Shown here: positions 1-7,632 of the stretch, piece after piece
How the letters are laid out: every line of letters starts with the position of its first letter
Position numbering within the stretch: position 1 is the first letter of the stretch
Assembly (NCBI GenBank): GCA_015066595.1
Contig: SVNZ01000004.1
Span: 1-64,000, forward strand
DNA length: 64,000 bases
DNA from: Oscillospiraceae bacterium
GTDB taxonomy: Bacteria > Bacillota > Clostridia > Oscillospirales > Acutalibacteraceae
Direction: 5' to 3'
Notes under the pieces: generated by a model
What the model was told of the DNA's origin: nothing
What the model saw: only the letters and a program-made list of their open reading frames with translations
Databases searched by the model: none
Made by a program: the position numbers and the translations under genes

Positions 1-39
1 TATTCGGAGGTTTTTTGTTTATCGGTTAACCTTTCTTGA

Positions 40-64
40 ACCACGCGACTATCGCGTGGTTTTC
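40..64 (+). terminator. Rho-independent terminator of an upstream gene
   Basis: An 8-bp GC-rich stem (CCACGCGA / TCGCGTGG) is followed by TTTT on the plus strand. No plus-strand gene precedes it in the window, so it probably ends a gene lying before position 1. Confidence 0.6.
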
Positions 65-71
65 GTTATAC

Positions 72-99
72 AAAAAATCGCACTCATAACAGAGTGCGA
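72..99 (-). terminator. Terminator of the DHHW-protein gene
   Basis: On the minus strand, stem TCGCACTC / GAGTGCGA is followed by a run of six T. It sits about 20 nt after the stop codon of the gene at 121-1011. Confidence 0.75.
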
Positions 100-120
100 C
101 TAAAAGAAAACTATTCAACT

Positions 121-1011
121 TTATTTCATTGACATTGAGTTATTTAAAAGTAATGTTGAGTATAAAAACAGCACATCAGCGTCATCGAAACTTACATAGT
201 CAGTCATCATATCACTCATGATATATCGCAGGTCAACAAGAATAATCTCGCTGTAGCTGTCGCACATCAACGGTGCGAGCGATGATGCAAAAGAGTCCCT
301 GAAAATGACTAAACGCCTGTCGCTTTCAGCCATGTCATTTTTCATGGTAACAATCGACTGATTGCCTGACAAGAACATCTCGTACTCAGCATCGGTGCTG
401 AGCTTTTTCAAATCATAGACAGGTATGTTTTCTGCTATTTCAAGATTTCTTATCGTAGCATTTGATAAATAAACCAAATCATCATCGGGCACTTCTATAT
501 CACAGCGATGGGCGTAGTTACCCACAAAATGTGAAACTGTTGTGCTCTCATCGTAATTTTCATCATACTCTGCACCCATAGCTGTCAGTATTCTGTCTGC
601 TACATCACAGACTTCCTCCTGTCGCCAGTGCATATCTGTACGGTAATAATCATCAGCGTGTAGCAAATCGTATATTTCAATCGGTGTCGCAAAAGGCAGT
701 GCATTGCTCATATAAGAGAAAAATTCTTGGTATTCGCCTTCTTTATCGGCGAGATACTTGTATTTATCAGGAATAAGCACAAAATAGCAAGCGTTGTTTT
801 TAAGATGTTCTTCGTATATGCGAGTAAAAAGCTTTACAGCGTAGTCCGCCATATAAGGGTTGAGCGGCTCGGTTATCTCAACTAAATGCTCGTCTATCAA
901 CACGATTTCGTCAACATTCTTATCGGCAGTTTTCTCATCTGTTATGACCACAAACACGCACGACAAGACCAACATCGCAAAGCATAACATCAACGTCAAA
1001 AAACGTTTCAT
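121..1011 (-). CDS. DHHW/AlgX-like SGNH-hydrolase-type surface protein
   Basis: Secreted or membrane-anchored protein of about 296 residues. The hydrophobic N-terminus (residues 1-25) is a signal anchor. A YRTDMHW motif near residue 125 corresponds to the DHHW motif of this family, and near residue 240 an FRDSFA segment carries the expected nucleophile-type Ser. Family members act outside the cell and are usually encoded beside an MBOAT acyltransferase for O-acetylation of surface polysaccharide. No MBOAT gene is present here, so the substrate is unknown. The second ATG is chosen because AAGGAGGG abuts the first ATG but lies 6-7 nt before the second. The gene is isolated by terminators on both sides. 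Confidence 0.65.
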   Translation of the reverse strand: MKRFLTLMLCFAMLVLSCVFVVITDEKTADKNVDEIVLIDEHLVEITEPLNPYMADYAVKLFTRIYEEHLKNNACYFVLIPDKYKYLADKEGEYQEFFSYMSNALPFATPIEIYDLLHADDYYRTDMHWRQEEVCDVADRILTAMGAEYDENYDESTTVSHFVGNYAHRCDIEVPDDDLVYLSNATIRNLEIAENIPVYDLKKLSTDAEYEMFLSGNQSIVTMKNDMAESDRRLVIFRDSFASSLAPLMCDSYSEIILVDLRYIMSDMMTDYVSFDDADVLFLYSTLLLNNSMSMK

Positions 1012-1032
1012 ACTCATCCCTCCTTGTACAGC

Positions 1033-1072
1033 AAAAATAAAAATTCAGCACAGCAAATATGCTATGCTGAAT
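1033..1072 (-). terminator. Terminator between the lipoprotein and DHHW genes
   Basis: A 13-bp stem (ATTCAGCATAGCA with its complement, one G-U pair) is followed by TTTTTATTTTT on the minus strand. It ends the lipoprotein transcript just before the ribosome-binding site of the DHHW gene. Confidence 0.8.
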
Positions 1073-1080
1073 ATAAATTG

Positions 1081-1629
1081 TTATTCAAAATCGTCTTCAA
1101 AGTCGTCGCCGATAACAACCATTTGATCTTCTGGTGCTTCTTCACCGGTAACAACGCCACCTTCGCTGTCTTTGGAATCTTCAAAGCTATCAGGTGTCAT
1201 GATAACAATGACCTTGTCGCCGTCGCTTTCAACAACGAGTTCATCAGCTTCTGTGCAGATGTTCCAGTTGAGGTCAGCGTTATCTTTAAGATTGTTTTTG
1301 AAATCGTTGACATCAGTGTCGTCTGACAAATCAAAAACATATCCGATGAACGGAATAGTGCCGATAGCTGGCCCGAACATAACACCCTCGTCAAAGCCTT
1401 TTATCTCGGCATCACCAAAGCCAGTGAGCACACCCTCTTCAACAGGCATAGTAGCTGGCATAAATTCGATAACAGGGTTTTGTAAAAGTGTATCCGCAAT
1501 TTCCTGAGGTGTTTTGTCAGCATTTTCTTTGAAATCAAACATCAGTGGTTCAGCCACATCGCCGTAACCACAAGCAGTCAGTGATAAAACCATCAGTATA
1601 GAAAGTAAAAGCGCAAAAATCTTTTTCAT
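1081..1629 (-). CDS. small secreted lipoprotein of unknown function
   Basis: Protein of 182 residues with a typical lipoprotein signal peptide: MKK, a hydrophobic stretch and an LTAC lipobox with Cys near residue 20. The mature part is acidic and ends in an Asp/Glu-rich tail (GDDFEDDFE). I do not recognise the domain. The start is the ATG at 1629, which has AAGGAGAG upstream; the longer frame in the ORF track has no supporting site. It has its own sigma-A promoter and terminator, so it is probably monocistronic. It is likely tethered to the outer face of the cytoplasmic membrane. Confidence 0.7.
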   Translation of the reverse strand: MKKIFALLLSILMVLSLTACGYGDVAEPLMFDFKENADKTPQEIADTLLQNPVIEFMPATMPVEEGVLTGFGDAEIKGFDEGVMFGPAIGTIPFIGYVFDLSDDTDVNDFKNNLKDNADLNWNICTEADELVVESDGDKVIVIMTPDSFEDSKDSEGGVVTGEEAPEDQMVVIGDDFEDDFE

Positions 1630-1656
1630 ATTATCTCTCCTTAGTTTGATATGTTT

Positions 1657-1685
1657 ATTATAACTGCTTTCAACAAATTTTACAA
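1657..1685 (-). promoter_or_regulatory. Sigma-A promoter of the small lipoprotein gene
   Basis: On the minus strand, -35 TTGTAA, a 17-nt spacer and -10 TATAAT, about 28 nt before the start codon. Confidence 0.7.
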
Positions 1686-1720
1686 CCACGTAGACACAGA
1701 TTTCAAAAAATGTTCACTAA

Positions 1721-1749
1721 TAACAAAACCGCCTGAATCACAGACGGTT
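1721..1749 (-). terminator. Terminator of the tRNA-Arg transcript
   Basis: On the minus strand, a 9-bp stem (AACCGTCTG / CAGGCGGTT) with a 5-nt loop is followed by TTTTGTTATT. It ends the transcript that contains tRNA-Arg and the structured trailer. Confidence 0.7.
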
Positions 1750-1754
1750 TATGA

Positions 1755-1858
1755 GCAAAATGGTATGGCGGTGGGATACGATTCCCACTTTTCAATCGCC
1801 TGCGTGTGAATGCAGGTTACGCCATCTTTGCAAAAAACAGATACAAGTTCACACGCAG
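1755..1858 (-). ncRNA. Unidentified structured RNA element in the tRNA-Arg trailer
   Basis: The stretch folds on paper into a three-way junction. Closing stem: GCAAA/TTTGC plus ATGGCG/CGCCAT. Arms: CCTGC/GCAGG and GTGGGA/TCCCAC. A second copy of one arm sequence (TTCACACGCAG at 1848-1858) pairs perfectly over 11 nt with 1800-1810. That pairing would be mutually exclusive with the CCTGC/GCAGG arm. It is not a recognisable tRNA, because it has no D-loop or T-loop consensus. I cannot match it to a known riboswitch or ribozyme class. Confidence 0.35.
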
Positions 1859-1872
1859 TACTGTTTTCAGCC

Positions 1873-1947
1873 TGGCACCCCCTACGCGAATCGAACGCAT
1901 AACTAATCCTTAGGAGGGATTTATTATATCCATTTAACTAAGGGGGC
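1873..1947 (-). tRNA. tRNA-Arg (anticodon CCU)
   Basis: A 75-nt gene that includes an encoded CCA. It has a 7-bp acceptor stem (GCCCCCT / AGGGGGT), a D arm with GTTA/TAAT, anticodon stem AATCC/GGATT with loop CTCCTAA, and a T arm with TTCGATT loop and ATGCG/CGCGT stem. Anticodon CCT reads AGG arginine codons. The identification rests on complete cloverleaf pairing by eye. Confidence 0.93.
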
Positions 1948-1979
1948 GTATTAGAATTTTATGTACTTTTATTTTAAAT

Positions 1980-2010
1980 ACGCAGGGCGATTATTGAAAC
2001 CGCCCTGCGT
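1980..2010. terminator. Strong hairpin after the oadA-like gene
   Basis: A perfect 10-bp GC-rich stem (ACGCAGGGCG / CGCCCTGCGT) follows the stop codon of the gene at 2061. The minus-strand tail (ATTTAAAATAA) is T-poor, so termination may be imperfect and some readthrough into tRNA-Arg is possible. Confidence 0.55.
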
Positions 2011-2060
2011 TATTTTCTTATAAGGAATTTTTATTGCTTACGTTTTGTTCTCTTAAAGAA

Positions 2061-3461
2061 TTATACAGGATGAATCATATTCTCTTTGTCGAGTTTGTCA
2101 CCGTTGATGCCACACTGGGTGTTTCTGCGCTTTTCGAAAAAGTCGAGTGCGACTTTCTGGAACATACCATATGATAATACGTCTTCTTCCTGCTCAATCC
2201 ACTCAGGGATTTCTGCACGGAGTTTTTCGAGCTCCGGCTCGAGGAGGTCTGCAGGACGACAATCAACAGGTTCCATATCGCCGATGATCTTCTTTCTAAA
2301 CTCTGGGTCGATAGGCATTGGTGTTGTACCGTATTTGCCGGCTACCATATCCTTGAACTCTTTTGTACACATCTTGTAGCGCTCGCCTGTGATAACATTG
2401 AACACAGCCTGTGTGCCAACAATCTGTGATGTTGGAGTAACAAGTGGTGGATAACCTGAGTCTTCACGAACTCGTGGTACTTCAGCGAGAACTTCAGAAA
2501 GCTGGTCTTCCTTGCCAGCCTGTTTGAGCTGTGACAGAAGGTTAGACAGCATACCGCCAGGTACCTGATAGATAAGAGCGTTAGCATCTGTTGCGAGCAT
2601 CTTCTGGTCAAGAAGGCCTGACTCGATGTACTTAGCTCTGAGAGTCATGAAGTAATCTCTGATATCTGTGAGCTCTTCGAGCTTGATACCTGTGTCGTAC
2701 TGACTACCCATGAGAGCCGCTACCATTGACTCGGTAGGTGCGTGTGATGTACCAAGAGCGAGTGGTGAGATAGCTGTGTCGATCATATCAACGCCTGCTT
2801 CAACACCCTTTAAAAGACACATAGAAGCAAGACCTGATGTGTAGTGTGTGTGGAGCTGAATAGGAAGATCAACTTCAGCTTTGATAGCCTTAACAAGGCT
2901 TTCTGTGTTGTATGGTGTTAAGAGTGCTGCCATATCCTTGATACAGATAGAATCCGCACCTGCATCAGCAATACGCTTAGCATACTCAACGTAGTATTCG
3001 TCAGTGAATACAGGGCCTGTTGTGTAAGAGATAGCAACCTGTGCGTGAGCACCCTCTTTTTTAGCTGCTTTGATAGCAGTTTCGAGGTTTTTGATATCAT
3101 TTAACGCATCGAAGATACGGATGATATCAATACCGTTAGCAACTGAACGCTGTACAAAATACTCAAGCACGTCGTCAGCATAGTGACGGTAGCCGAGCAT
3201 ATTCTGACCACGGAACAACATCTGGAGCTTTGTGTTCTTGCAGTGGTCACGGATAGTGCGAAGTCTTTGCCATGGATCTTCATTCAGAAAACGAAGACAG
3301 CTGTCAAATGTAGCACCGCCCCAACACTCGAGTGAGTAAAAGCCAGCCTTGTCCATTTTATCAAGAATAGGAAGCATCTCGTCGAGTGTCATACGTGTAG
3401 CAATCAAAGACTGATGAGCATCACGCAGAGCAGTTTCTGTAATCTTAATCTGTTTTGCCAT
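2061..3461 (-). CDS. oxaloacetate decarboxylase alpha / transcarboxylase 5S-like carboxyltransferase subunit
   Basis: Carboxyltransferase of the HMGL/PYC-CTD family, 466 residues. It moves CO2 between oxaloacetate/pyruvate and biotin. The N-terminus (TETALRDAHQSL) is diagnostic. The catalytic lysine region (SICIKDMA, near residue 180) and metal-binding LHTHYT (near residue 210) are intact. It lacks the C-terminal biotinyl domain of long OadA/PycB proteins; that function is encoded next door as a separate carrier. It is the last gene of a three-gene minus-strand operon, 16 nt after the carrier. Decarboxylase and transcarboxylase roles cannot be told apart from sequence alone. Confidence 0.9.
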   Translation of the reverse strand: MAKQIKITETALRDAHQSLIATRMTLDEMLPILDKMDKAGFYSLECWGGATFDSCLRFLNEDPWQRLRTIRDHCKNTKLQMLFRGQNMLGYRHYADDVLEYFVQRSVANGIDIIRIFDALNDIKNLETAIKAAKKEGAHAQVAISYTTGPVFTDEYYVEYAKRIADAGADSICIKDMAALLTPYNTESLVKAIKAEVDLPIQLHTHYTSGLASMCLLKGVEAGVDMIDTAISPLALGTSHAPTESMVAALMGSQYDTGIKLEELTDIRDYFMTLRAKYIESGLLDQKMLATDANALIYQVPGGMLSNLLSQLKQAGKEDQLSEVLAEVPRVREDSGYPPLVTPTSQIVGTQAVFNVITGERYKMCTKEFKDMVAGKYGTTPMPIDPEFRKKIIGDMEPVDCRPADLLEPELEKLRAEIPEWIEQEEDVLSYGMFQKVALDFFEKRRNTQCGINGDKLDKENMIHPV

Positions 3462-3477
3462 AATAACTCACCTTTGA

Positions 3478-3858
3478 TTATGATAATGTAACGAGTGTCT
3501 GACCTGAGTCAACTGACTCGCCTTTGTTTACGTTTACTGTAGCAACTGTACCATCGTTTGGAGCTTTGATTTCGTTTTCCATCTTCATAGCTTCGAGTAC
3601 TACGAGCACGTCGCCACTCTTTACAGCCTGTCCTGCAGTAACATTTACTGAGAGAATAGTACCAGGCATTGGAGATGGAACAGGCTTAGCATCAGCAGGA
3701 GCTGCTGGAGCAGGAGCGGCAGTAGGAGCTGGAGCAGGTGCAGCAGCAGGAGCAGCAGGTGCAGCTGGAGCAACAGCTACAGGAGCCATAGCGCCGTTTA
3801 CTTCTTCTACCTGAACATCGTATGTTGTACCGTTTACGGTGATTCTGAGATTTTTCAT
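3478..3858 (-). CDS. biotin carboxyl carrier protein (transcarboxylase 1.3S-like)
   Basis: Protein of 126 residues. An N-terminal region (about 1-25) leads into a roughly 40-residue Ala/Pro-rich flexible linker. A C-terminal biotinyl domain carries the biotinylation motif EAMKMENEI, with the modified Lys near residue 92. It would swing carboxybiotin between the two carboxyltransferases encoded on either side of it. Linker and domain order match the gamma subunit of sodium-pump decarboxylases and the 1.3S subunit of propionibacterial transcarboxylase. It lies between and in the same direction as the two catalytic genes, so co-transcription is likely. Confidence 0.92.
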   Translation of the reverse strand: MKNLRITVNGTTYDVQVEEVNGAMAPVAVAPAAPAAPAAAPAPAPTAAPAPAAPADAKPVPSPMPGTILSVNVTAGQAVKSGDVLVVLEAMKMENEIKAPNDGTVATVNVNKGESVDSGQTLVTLS

Positions 3859-3896
3859 AGTAATTACCCTTTCTTATATGTCAAGTGTATTGTTTA

Positions 3897-5207
3897 TCAG
3901 ATTGTGCTGTGCTTTTTAGGCAGAGTTTCCACACGCTTTGATGAAAGCATCTGGAGTGCTTGAGAAACTTTTGCTCTAAGCTGCGCTTTATCCACTACGT
4001 CATCAACATAGCCACATAAAGCAGCGTTAAATGCTGTGAGCTCACGCTGAGCAAAAGCTTGAGCTGCCTTATCCTGTTCTTCTACAGGAACCTTCATACC
4101 CTCTTCGTCCATAATAAATGCGAGAGCTTTTGGATTTACAGGAGAGATAACTGCACCATCAAGTGCAAATCTCATATCAGCGTTTGCAGACTCACCCGCA
4201 AGTGCGATATATACAGAACCTACTGCAGTACCGCTGATAACAGCAATCTTAGCAGTAGTAGCTTCAGCGTAAGCAGAAGTAACCTTAGCGGCACTCTTAA
4301 TACCACTAAAGCCCTTTGAATCCGCAACTGTGACAACAGGAATTGAATATGCGTCACAGAAACGTACGAACTTAGCAATTTTCTGAGCTGACTTGCAGTC
4401 GATAACTTCGCCCCAAGTCTCTACAAAACCAACAACCTCACCTTCAACTCTACCAAAAGAAGTGCAAGCGTTGTCGCCAAACTTTTCGTTGACATCACAG
4501 AATGAATCTGCATCAGCAATAGAGCATACAACACACTCTTCGTCAAAGTCAGGTGCAACTGCATCGTCAGCAGGAGCAACGTCCAAGTTATTTGATGGGA
4601 AGAATGTGATAAGGTCTCTTGCTTTTTCGATAGCTGCGTCTTTATCCTCGCAAACTACATTTGCTATACCGTGTTCAGCGTTATAATCAGCTGAAGAGTT
4701 ATCCCCTGCTACATCGATAGAAAGCTCTGCGTCTTTTGTCATGATCAAGAAATCAGCAGTTGACGCAATCAAAGCAGATGTGCCTAAGCAAGTACCAACT
4801 ACTACTGAAAGCTGTGGTACTACACCTGAGATAGCTGAAGCTCTGCCTAAAATCTCGCCATATGATGCAAGCAGGTCATTTTTCTGCTCGAGTCTTCCAC
4901 CACAGCTGTCATAAAAACCAACAACCGGAGAACCAGTGTTCTTAGCAAGATCGTAAAGCCTTGAGATTTTTTTAGCCTGAGCTTTACTCATTGCACCACT
5001 CATAACATCAGAGTTCTGTGCAAATGCATAAACAGGAACGCCCATTACGGTACCGTAACCTGTCACAGCTTCTGCAAAATCACTTCCGCTCTTTAAAAGT
5101 GCATCAGTTTCACAAAAGCTACCGTCATCGAAAAATTTGTTCAAAATATCGATACCGGATGTTTTGTTGAGCTCTTCACGAGCTTGAGAAACATTTGAAA
5201 ATCTCAT
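3897..5207 (-). CDS. acyl-CoA carboxyltransferase subunit (12S / methylmalonyl-CoA decarboxylase alpha-like)
   Basis: Protein of 436 residues of the carboxyl_trans family (crotonase-like fold). Recognisable features are GYGTVMGVPVYAFAQ, YDSCGGRLEQ and a second-half GFVETWG... segment. Family members are usually near 510 residues, so this is a short version. It would exchange CO2 between an acyl-CoA (methylmalonyl-, malonyl- or glutaconyl-CoA) and carboxybiotin. The start is supported by TAGGAGGA 8 nt upstream. It is the first gene of the trio with the biotin carrier and OadA-like subunit. The acyl-CoA specificity is not determined. Confidence 0.82.
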   Translation of the reverse strand: MRFSNVSQAREELNKTSGIDILNKFFDDGSFCETDALLKSGSDFAEAVTGYGTVMGVPVYAFAQNSDVMSGAMSKAQAKKISRLYDLAKNTGSPVVGFYDSCGGRLEQKNDLLASYGEILGRASAISGVVPQLSVVVGTCLGTSALIASTADFLIMTKDAELSIDVAGDNSSADYNAEHGIANVVCEDKDAAIEKARDLITFFPSNNLDVAPADDAVAPDFDEECVVCSIADADSFCDVNEKFGDNACTSFGRVEGEVVGFVETWGEVIDCKSAQKIAKFVRFCDAYSIPVVTVADSKGFSGIKSAAKVTSAYAEATTAKIAVISGTAVGSVYIALAGESANADMRFALDGAVISPVNPKALAFIMDEEGMKVPVEEQDKAAQAFAQRELTAFNAALCGYVDDVVDKAQLRAKVSQALQMLSSKRVETLPKKHSTI

Positions 5208-5286
5208 ATCATTTCCTCCTATAATATGATAAATAACATCCTAAATTTCGTCATTATATAGTATATCTCAAATACCAGAAAAATAC

Positions 5287-5324
5287 AAGAAAAAAAGTGT
5301 GCAAAATCAATTTTTGCACACTTT
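5287..5324 (-). terminator. Terminator whose loop contains the stop codon of the 5307-5672 gene
   Basis: On the minus strand, a 13-bp stem (AAAGTGTGCAAAA / TTTTGCACACTTT) is followed by a T run. The TGA stop codon of the preceding gene lies in the loop, so the hairpin overlaps the last codons. Confidence 0.85.
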
Positions 5325-5672
5325 GAATAACTGTTGAAGATTTATTGTTAAATAATTGTCATTTTCAGCAAACGAGAACTTTTTAAGCAATGGATAAAAT
5401 TCTTTTTTAGAACATTGAATATAGAAACAGGAATGGTTCATAGCATATGAGCCAAGGCTGCGGAGAAGTGCATCGGCAGTCAGCAAATCTTCAGCCCCAT
5501 TCTCATCTGCATAATAGACTTCAAACCCTACGATATGCAAAACATAGCCTATCTGCTCAAACGCTATGTAACCCTTTTCAACGCCATCGTTTTTACACAT
5601 AAGTATGGTTGCGTTATCGCTATGACATCTTTTCAAAACTTCTTTATCTTCTGTTATGTTTATAGTAAGCAT
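5307..5672 (-). CDS. small GNAT-like hypothetical protein
   Basis: Protein of 121 residues. The pattern is that of a short GNAT-type acyltransferase: beta strands with KGYIAFE and VLHIVGFEV, then a LLRSLGSYAMNHS helix and a final C-terminal region ending in NLQQLF. The usual acetyl-CoA loop (Q/RxxGxG/A) is not visible, so it may be a degenerate or inactive member. It follows rluB by about 20 nt on the same strand and is probably co-transcribed. The terminator overlaps its last codons. The family assignment is tentative. Confidence 0.55.
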   Translation of the reverse strand: MLTINITEDKEVLKRCHSDNATILMCKNDGVEKGYIAFEQIGYVLHIVGFEVYYADENGAEDLLTADALLRSLGSYAMNHSCFYIQCSKKEFYPLLKKFSFAENDNYLTINLQQLFKVCKN

Positions 5673-5694
5673 TTTGTACCTCTATATCATTATA

Positions 5695-6444
5695 TTATCT
5701 TGAGTTTTTTGTAGGGTTAGGGTCGTGCGACAGACGCTTTACTTCATCTGCGGATAAATCACGATACATTCCCTGTTTTAGTCCGCCGAGTTTTACTGTA
5801 CCGACAGCAATACGCTTTAATCGCGCTACTTCTAAACCTAAAGACTCGCACATACGTCTTATCTGGCGGTTTCTGCCTTCACGCAATACAATCTCGAGTA
5901 CCACTCTGCCCTCTTGCTTTGTGACAACACGCACTTGAGCGGGAGCGGTTTTTCTGCCATCAAGTACAATACCTGTCTGGAGTTTTTCGACCTGCTCTTC
6001 ATTGATAGATGGGCGAACAGTTACTCTGTAAACTTTATTGATGTGTTTTTTAGGGTGCATAATATGATTTGCAAAATCACCGTCATTTGTGAGCAACAGC
6101 ATACCTTCACTATCTCTATCAAGTCGACCTATCGGATACACACGCTCCTCAATATCTTCGATGAGTTCAGCGATACACTTTCTGCCACGCTCGTCATTCA
6201 TAGTGGTAACGTAGCCACGAGGCTTGTTGAGCATAATATAGCGATACTTTGGCTTTGCGGCAGCTGTGACACGCTTGCCTTTTACATATACTTTGTCGCT
6301 GTATGGATCAACCTTGTCGCCGATAACAGCCACTTTTCCGTTGACCTTGACCTGGCCTTTTTTGATGAGCTCTTCGCATTTTCTGCGAGAATCCACACCG
6401 CAGTCAGCTAGCATTTTTTGTAGTCTTACAAGTTCTTTTTTCAT
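5695..6444 (-). CDS. rluB: pseudouridine synthase, RluB/RsuA family
   Basis: Converts a specific uridine in ribosomal RNA to pseudouridine; for the RluB branch, helix 93 of 23S rRNA. An N-terminal S4 RNA-binding domain (VRLQKMLADCGVDSRRKCEELI) is followed by the catalytic domain with GRLDRDSEGMLLLTNDG, whose Asp is the catalytic residue (near residue 110), and REGRNRQIRRM. The start is the ATG at 6444, with GTGGAGGA correctly spaced. The ORF track begins at an upstream TTG that lies before this site. It lies downstream of a D,D-carboxypeptidase and gerW in a long minus-strand run. RluB versus RsuA or RluF is inferred from overall similarity. Confidence 0.88.
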   Translation of the reverse strand: MKKELVRLQKMLADCGVDSRRKCEELIKKGQVKVNGKVAVIGDKVDPYSDKVYVKGKRVTAAAKPKYRYIMLNKPRGYVTTMNDERGRKCIAELIEDIEERVYPIGRLDRDSEGMLLLTNDGDFANHIMHPKKHINKVYRVTVRPSINEEQVEKLQTGIVLDGRKTAPAQVRVVTKQEGRVVLEIVLREGRNRQIRRMCESLGLEVARLKRIAVGTVKLGGLKQGMYRDLSADEVKRLSHDPNPTKNSR

Positions 6445-6471
6445 ATATTCCTCCACTTTCAAAATGAAAGG

Positions 6472-7587
6472 TCATTTAAAAAATTTTTTGAAGATGCTGA
6501 AAAAACTTTTATCTTCTTTGAGTGCGACATTTTCTGCACAGTACAGGGCGTTTTGGGCGATGATATCGCCATTTTTTGTGTATATGACTGTGCCCATAAA
6601 GTCGCCTTTTTTTATAGGAGCATATAAAAACGGTGGTATATAAACCGTGCGTTTTATATCTTCTTTTTCTTTTATTTCAACTACTGTGTTCTTAGTCTTT
6701 TCGCAGTATAAAGGCACAACGTCCACATCAGAACCCACAACATTTACGGTAAAATGCTCATCGCTGTCATCTGTATCCACACCGCAAAAACGTTCAAAAC
6801 CATATTCAAACATAGCTATGTGATCATTCCAATCGGACGGTGCATTAAGTGTTACACAAACAAGTGTAAGTCCGTCTTTGTATGACGCCGAAACAAGACA
6901 TCGTCCAGCGCTTTTTGTAAATCCTGTTTTTCCGCCAATACAGTGCTCGTACAGAGAAAGCAGGCGGTTGTGATTCTGATATGTAACCTGCTTTTGCGGA
7001 GTCAAAAAATCAACTGTCATCGACTTGTTTTTTGTTATTTCACAAAAATTCTCGTTCTCTAGAGCCTCAGCCATGAGGTACGCCATATCAAGAGCAGTTG
7101 AATAGTGATTTTCGTCATCGAGCCCGCTGGGTGTGACAAAATGAGTGTTCTTCATACCGATTTCTTTAGCTCTCTCGTTCATCAGCTCTGCAAACTGAGG
7201 TACACTTCCGCCTATCGTTATCGCTACGGCGTTTGATGCATCGTTGCCGGATGCCATCATCATACCAACTGCTAAATCAGACAGATGCACGGTATCTCCT
7301 ACTTTTAAGTACATCGAACTTCCTTCTGCTATCATAGACTCAGAAAATTTAACAAGTCTATCATTTTTTCCGCTTTCTTCAAGCGTCAGAAGGGTTGTCA
7401 TTATCTTAGTAGTAGACGCCATCTTCATTTTGCTTTCAGCATTTTTGGACAGCAAAACCGTATCGTTTTCGACACAATAAAGCACATAAGCCTGTGCCGA
7501 TAAAGATAACTCTTTCGCACAGGCTGTAGCATTCGATGTAATAACTAAGACGCAAAATACCAATAGTAAAGAAACTGCTTTTTTCAT
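6472..7587 (-). CDS. D-alanyl-D-alanine carboxypeptidase (DacF/PBP5 type)
   Basis: Exported serine peptidase of 371 residues that removes the terminal D-Ala from peptidoglycan stem peptides. It has a signal peptide over the first ~24 residues. All three penicillin-binding motifs are present: SxxK as STTK at 58-61, SxN as SGN at 113-115, and KTG (GGKTGFTKSAG near 220). A C-terminal PBP5-type domain follows. The last residues (IFKKFFK) resemble the amphipathic membrane anchor of this family. It lies just downstream of gerW, which fits a role in spore cortex or peptidoglycan trimming, as for DacF. A paralogue is encoded at 13371-14516. Confidence 0.9.
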   Translation of the reverse strand: MKKAVSLLLVFCVLVITSNATACAKELSLSAQAYVLYCVENDTVLLSKNAESKMKMASTTKIMTTLLTLEESGKNDRLVKFSESMIAEGSSMYLKVGDTVHLSDLAVGMMMASGNDASNAVAITIGGSVPQFAELMNERAKEIGMKNTHFVTPSGLDDENHYSTALDMAYLMAEALENENFCEITKNKSMTVDFLTPQKQVTYQNHNRLLSLYEHCIGGKTGFTKSAGRCLVSASYKDGLTLVCVTLNAPSDWNDHIAMFEYGFERFCGVDTDDSDEHFTVNVVGSDVDVVPLYCEKTKNTVVEIKEKEDIKRTVYIPPFLYAPIKKGDFMGTVIYTKNGDIIAQNALYCAENVALKEDKSFFSIFKKFFK

Positions 7588-7632
7588 AACACCACCACTG
7601 GATTATATGAAAAAGCGACTTAGTTTATACTA

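Noticed and set aside
1765-1825. A second tRNA next to tRNA-Arg, suggested by ACCA and an acceptor-like stem
   Set aside because: No D arm, no TTCRA-type T loop and no standard anticodon loop; only the paired arms are real.
3682-3790. Ala/Pro-rich repetitive DNA as a tandem-repeat locus or plus-strand gene (3524-3814)
   Set aside because: It encodes the flexible linker of the biotin carrier on the minus strand; the plus-strand frame is a shadow.
5914-6411. Plus-strand ORF of 165 aa opposite rluB
   Set aside because: It is antisense to a well-conserved gene, with no ribosome-binding site or recognisable domain.
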